DNA of 64,000 nt from DATLLN01 sp963797175. GTDB lineage: Bacteria; Actinomycetota; Thermoleophilia; Gaiellales; JAICJC01. The position numbers and the translations under genes are program-made. The DNA lies in NCBI GenBank assembly GCA_963797175.1, contig CAWCOL010000005.1, positions 62,001 to 126,000 on the forward strand, given 5' to 3'. Position 1 is the stretch's first letter. Each line of letters starts with the position of its first letter. The notes beneath the pieces were generated by a model. The model was not told where the DNA came from, ran no database searches, and saw only the letters and a program-made list of their open reading frames with translations. Below are positions 62,176 to 64,000 of this stretch, piece by piece.

Positions 62176-63065
62176 TGGAGGCACAGGTGGGTGAGGCCGA
62201 CGCGGGCGAGCGGCTCGACCGCTTCCTGGCCGCCCACGACGAGGTGGCCACGCGGGCGCGGGCGGAGCGGCTGATCGCGGGCGGCGGCGTGCTGGTGGAC
62301 GGGCGGCCGCGGCCCAAGTCCTTCCGGCTGGAGGCGGGCCAGTCGGTCAGCTTCCCGCTCCCGGAGCCGGTCGAGCTCGACCTCGAGCCGGCGCAGATCC
62401 CGCTGTCCGTGCCGTACGAGGACGAGCACCTGCTGGTGGTGGACAAGCCCGCCGGCCTCGTCGTCCACCCGGCGCCGGGCGTGGTCGGCCCGACGCTGGT
62501 GCACGCGCTGCTGGGCCGGGCGGGCGGCGGCGACCGCACCCGCCCCGGCATCGTGCACCGGCTCGACCGCGACACCTCGGGCCTGCTGGTCGTGGCCCGC
62601 GACGACCGCACGCTGGGGCGGCTCCAGGGCCAGCTCCGCCGCCGCCGCATCCACCGCGGCTACGCCGCCCTCGTCCGCGGCCGCCCGCGCTCTCGCCGCG
62701 GCGATATCGAGGCGCCGATCGGCCGCGACCGCCGCGACCCGACGCGCATGTCGCTCGACACGGACAGCCCCCGCGACGCCACCACCCACTTCGCCGTCGC
62801 CGAGCTGCTGCCGGCGCACGCCCTGCTCGACGTCCAGCTCGAGACGGGGCGCACGCACCAGATCCGCGTCCACCTGGAGGCGATCGGCCTGCCGGTGGCG
62901 GGCGACCCCACCTACGGCGCGGGACCGGAGCTGGGTCTGGAGCGGCAGTTCCTGCACGCGGCGCGCCTGCGGTTCCGCCACCCCTGGGAGGACCGCGAGA
63001 TCGACGTCTCCGCGCCGCTCCCGCCCGACCTCGCCGCGGCTCTGGAGCTGGCCCGGCGGGCCTGA
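62175..63065 (+). CDS. rluD: RluD-type 23S rRNA pseudouridine synthase
   Basis: 296 residues. S4 domain (ERLDRFLAAHDEVATRARAE), then the RluA-family catalytic domain: VPYEDEHLLVVDKPAGLVVH, GIVHRLDRDTSGLLVVARDD (catalytic Asp in HRLDRDTSG), LETGRTHQIRVHLEAIGLPV and LHAARLRFRHPW. ATG 62175 overlaps the lspA stop. Confidence 0.94.
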   Translation: MEAQVGEADAGERLDRFLAAHDEVATRARAERLIAGGGVLVDGRPRPKSFRLEAGQSVSFPLPEPVELDLEPAQIPLSVPYEDEHLLVVDKPAGLVVHPAPGVVGPTLVHALLGRAGGGDRTRPGIVHRLDRDTSGLLVVARDDRTLGRLQGQLRRRRIHRGYAALVRGRPRSRRGDIEAPIGRDRRDPTRMSLDTDSPRDATTHFAVAELLPAHALLDVQLETGRTHQIRVHLEAIGLPVAGDPTYGAGPELGLERQFLHAARLRFRHPWEDREIDVSAPLPPDLAAALELARRA

Positions 63066-63082
63066 ACCCACAGGGCGTCCGC

Positions 63083-63174
63083 TACACTCCGCACGTTCGT
63101 TCCCACCTTCGACCCCGGGGATCACCGGTGGCCGGCGGTGCCTCGCAGCACGCTGCGAGGTTCCGGCCGTCACC
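63083..63174 (+). promoter_or_regulatory. Promoter and structured 5' leader of rpsB
   Basis: TACACT (63083-63088) is the likely -10, giving a leader of about 119 nt. Inside it, CCTCGCAG/CTGCGAGG (63141-63160) form a perfect 8-bp stem with a CACG loop, extended outward by GCCGG/CCGGC and GGTG/CACC (63127-63174). An AGGAGG site (63201-63206) follows. Known: S2 represses its own mRNA leader in E. coli; the same here is inference. Confidence 0.5.
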
Positions 63175-63213
63175 TCGGGCGCGCGTCAACCCAACCGATC
63201 AGGAGGACCACGC

Positions 63214-64000
63214 ATGTCCCAGGTGACCATGCGCGAGCTGCTGGAGGCCGGCGTCCACTTCGGCCACCAGACTCGCCGCTGGAACCCCAAGATGCGCCGC
63301 TTCATCTTCGGCGAGCGCGGCGGCAACTACATCATCGACCTCCAGCAGACGATCGAGCTGCTGGGGACGGCGCAGGACTACGTGCGCAACGTCTCGGAGC
63401 GTGGCGGCACGGTGCTGTTCGTGGGCACCAAGAAGCAGTGCCAGGACGTGATCGAGGAGCAGGCCAGCCGCGTCTCGATGCCGTACGTGAACCACCGCTG
63501 GCTGGGCGGGCTGCTGACGAACTACCGCACGATCCAGGACCGGATCGCCAGCCTGCACGAGCTGCGCCGCCAGAAGACGGAGGGCCAGCTCGACCTGCTG
63601 CCCTCGAAGGAGCGGCAGAGCACGCTGTCCGCGCTGGAGAAGCTCGAGACCAACCTGGGCGGGATGGCCGACACCAAGCGGCTGCCCGACGTGGTCGTGG
63701 TGATCGACATGAAGAAGGAGACGCTGGCCGTCCGCGAGGCGCGCCGGCTGAACATCCCGGTGGTCGGGCTGGTTGACACCAACTGCGATCCCGACGACGC
63801 CGACTTCATCATCCCCGGCAACGATGACGCGATCCGCTCGACAGGCCTGATCATCCGGGCGCTGGCCGACGCGGTCGCCGAGGGCGGGGCGAAGGGCATG
63901 AAGGTGTCCGACTTCGAGGCCGGGAGCGAGAACGGCGCGGAGGCGGAGGGCGAGGCGGCCCCCGCTGCCGAGGACGGCGCCGCGCCTGCCGCCGAACAGG
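63214..64000 (+). CDS. rpsB: 30S ribosomal protein S2 (3' partial)
   Basis: 262 codons to the window edge with no stop. Signature regions: TMRELLEAGVHFGHQTRRWN, PKMRRFIFGERGGNYIIDLQ, VLFVGTKKQCQDVIEEQA, YVNHRWLGGLLTNYRTI, LPDVVVVIDMKKETLAVREA, GLVDTNCDPDDADFIIPGND and DDAIRSTGLIIRALADAV. A low-complexity acidic Ala/Glu tail begins near residue 235. ATG 63214 has a perfect AGGAGG 7 nt upstream, in contrast with the leaderless genes around it. Confidence 0.97.
   Translation, partial: MSQVTMRELLEAGVHFGHQTRRWNPKMRRFIFGERGGNYIIDLQQTIELLGTAQDYVRNVSERGGTVLFVGTKKQCQDVIEEQASRVSMPYVNHRWLGGLLTNYRTIQDRIASLHELRRQKTEGQLDLLPSKERQSTLSALEKLETNLGGMADTKRLPDVVVVIDMKKETLAVREARRLNIPVVGLVDTNCDPDDADFIIPGNDDAIRSTGLIIRALADAVAEGGAKGMKVSDFEAGSENGAEAEGEAAPAAEDGAAPAAEQ

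Overview
The window is a 64 kb, very GC-rich and gene-dense piece of a bacterial chromosome. It carries DivIVA, SepF, PgeF and YggT, a DnaE2/ImuB mutasome with Gram-positive LexA boxes, and an Asp-type MurA. The best fit is a deep-branching Actinomycetota lineage, probably Thermoleophilia (Gaiellales or Solirubrobacterales). That placement is an inference from gene content; there is no rRNA in the window. No tRNA, rRNA, CRISPR array, prophage or intact insertion sequence was found.

Layout. 1-8.3 kb (+): a Bacillus-like housekeeping cluster (CT/biotin-carrier fusion, accC, asp23, nusB, xseB, ispA, grpB, tlyA, nadK, recN); it has many apparent single-base indels before 3.9 kb. 8.4-16.3 kb: a small His-rich secreted protein (-), pyrG, an M32 carboxypeptidase, an M20 peptidase, alanine dehydrogenase, a XerD-type recombinase and a GNAT protein. 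16.3-19.9 kb: two tandem secreted kelch paralogues. 19.9-27.7 kb: deoB, deoA, mutM, ybaK, tag, recO, glyQ, glyS. 27.7-31.6 kb (-): a glycerol oxidation operon. 31.6-35.8 kb (+): ppsR, ppdK, comB. 35.8-38.2 kb: two tandem tiny membrane proteins converging on a 618-residue Gly-rich secreted protein. 38.2-44.6 kb (-): dnaE2, a DUF6504-like gene and imuB, split by about 1.5 kb holding three copies of a repeat, a secreted protein gene and a truncated acetyltransferase. 44.6-53.7 kb: small regulators or enzymes, murA, an antiporter, hisD, ridA and a secreted Cys-containing protein. 53.7-64 kb (+): a DHH-CBS-tRNA nucleotidyltransferase fusion, then the division cluster pgeF, yggS, sepF, proC, yggT, divIVA, a dksA-like gene, lspA, rluD, and the start of rpsB.

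Two genome-wide habits stand out. First, nearly every operon head has a TANNNT -10 hexamer 6-11 nt before its start codon, which predicts widespread leaderless or near-leaderless mRNAs, some from compact divergent promoters. Second, genes within operons overlap as NTGA (ATGA, GTGA, TTGA). Several genes, including ispA, ppdK and lspA, appear to begin at CTG in the same arrangement, each with a well-spaced Shine-Dalgarno.

The observations most worth following up are these. The first gene has a carboxyltransferase-like domain that has lost its metal ligands but is fused to a biotin carrier domain. The mutasome is split in two, with an identical LexA operator at each part. A roughly 110-bp repeat occurs in the insertion that splits it. 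Two tandem 51-54 residue single-pass membrane proteins lie next to a PGRS-like secreted protein.
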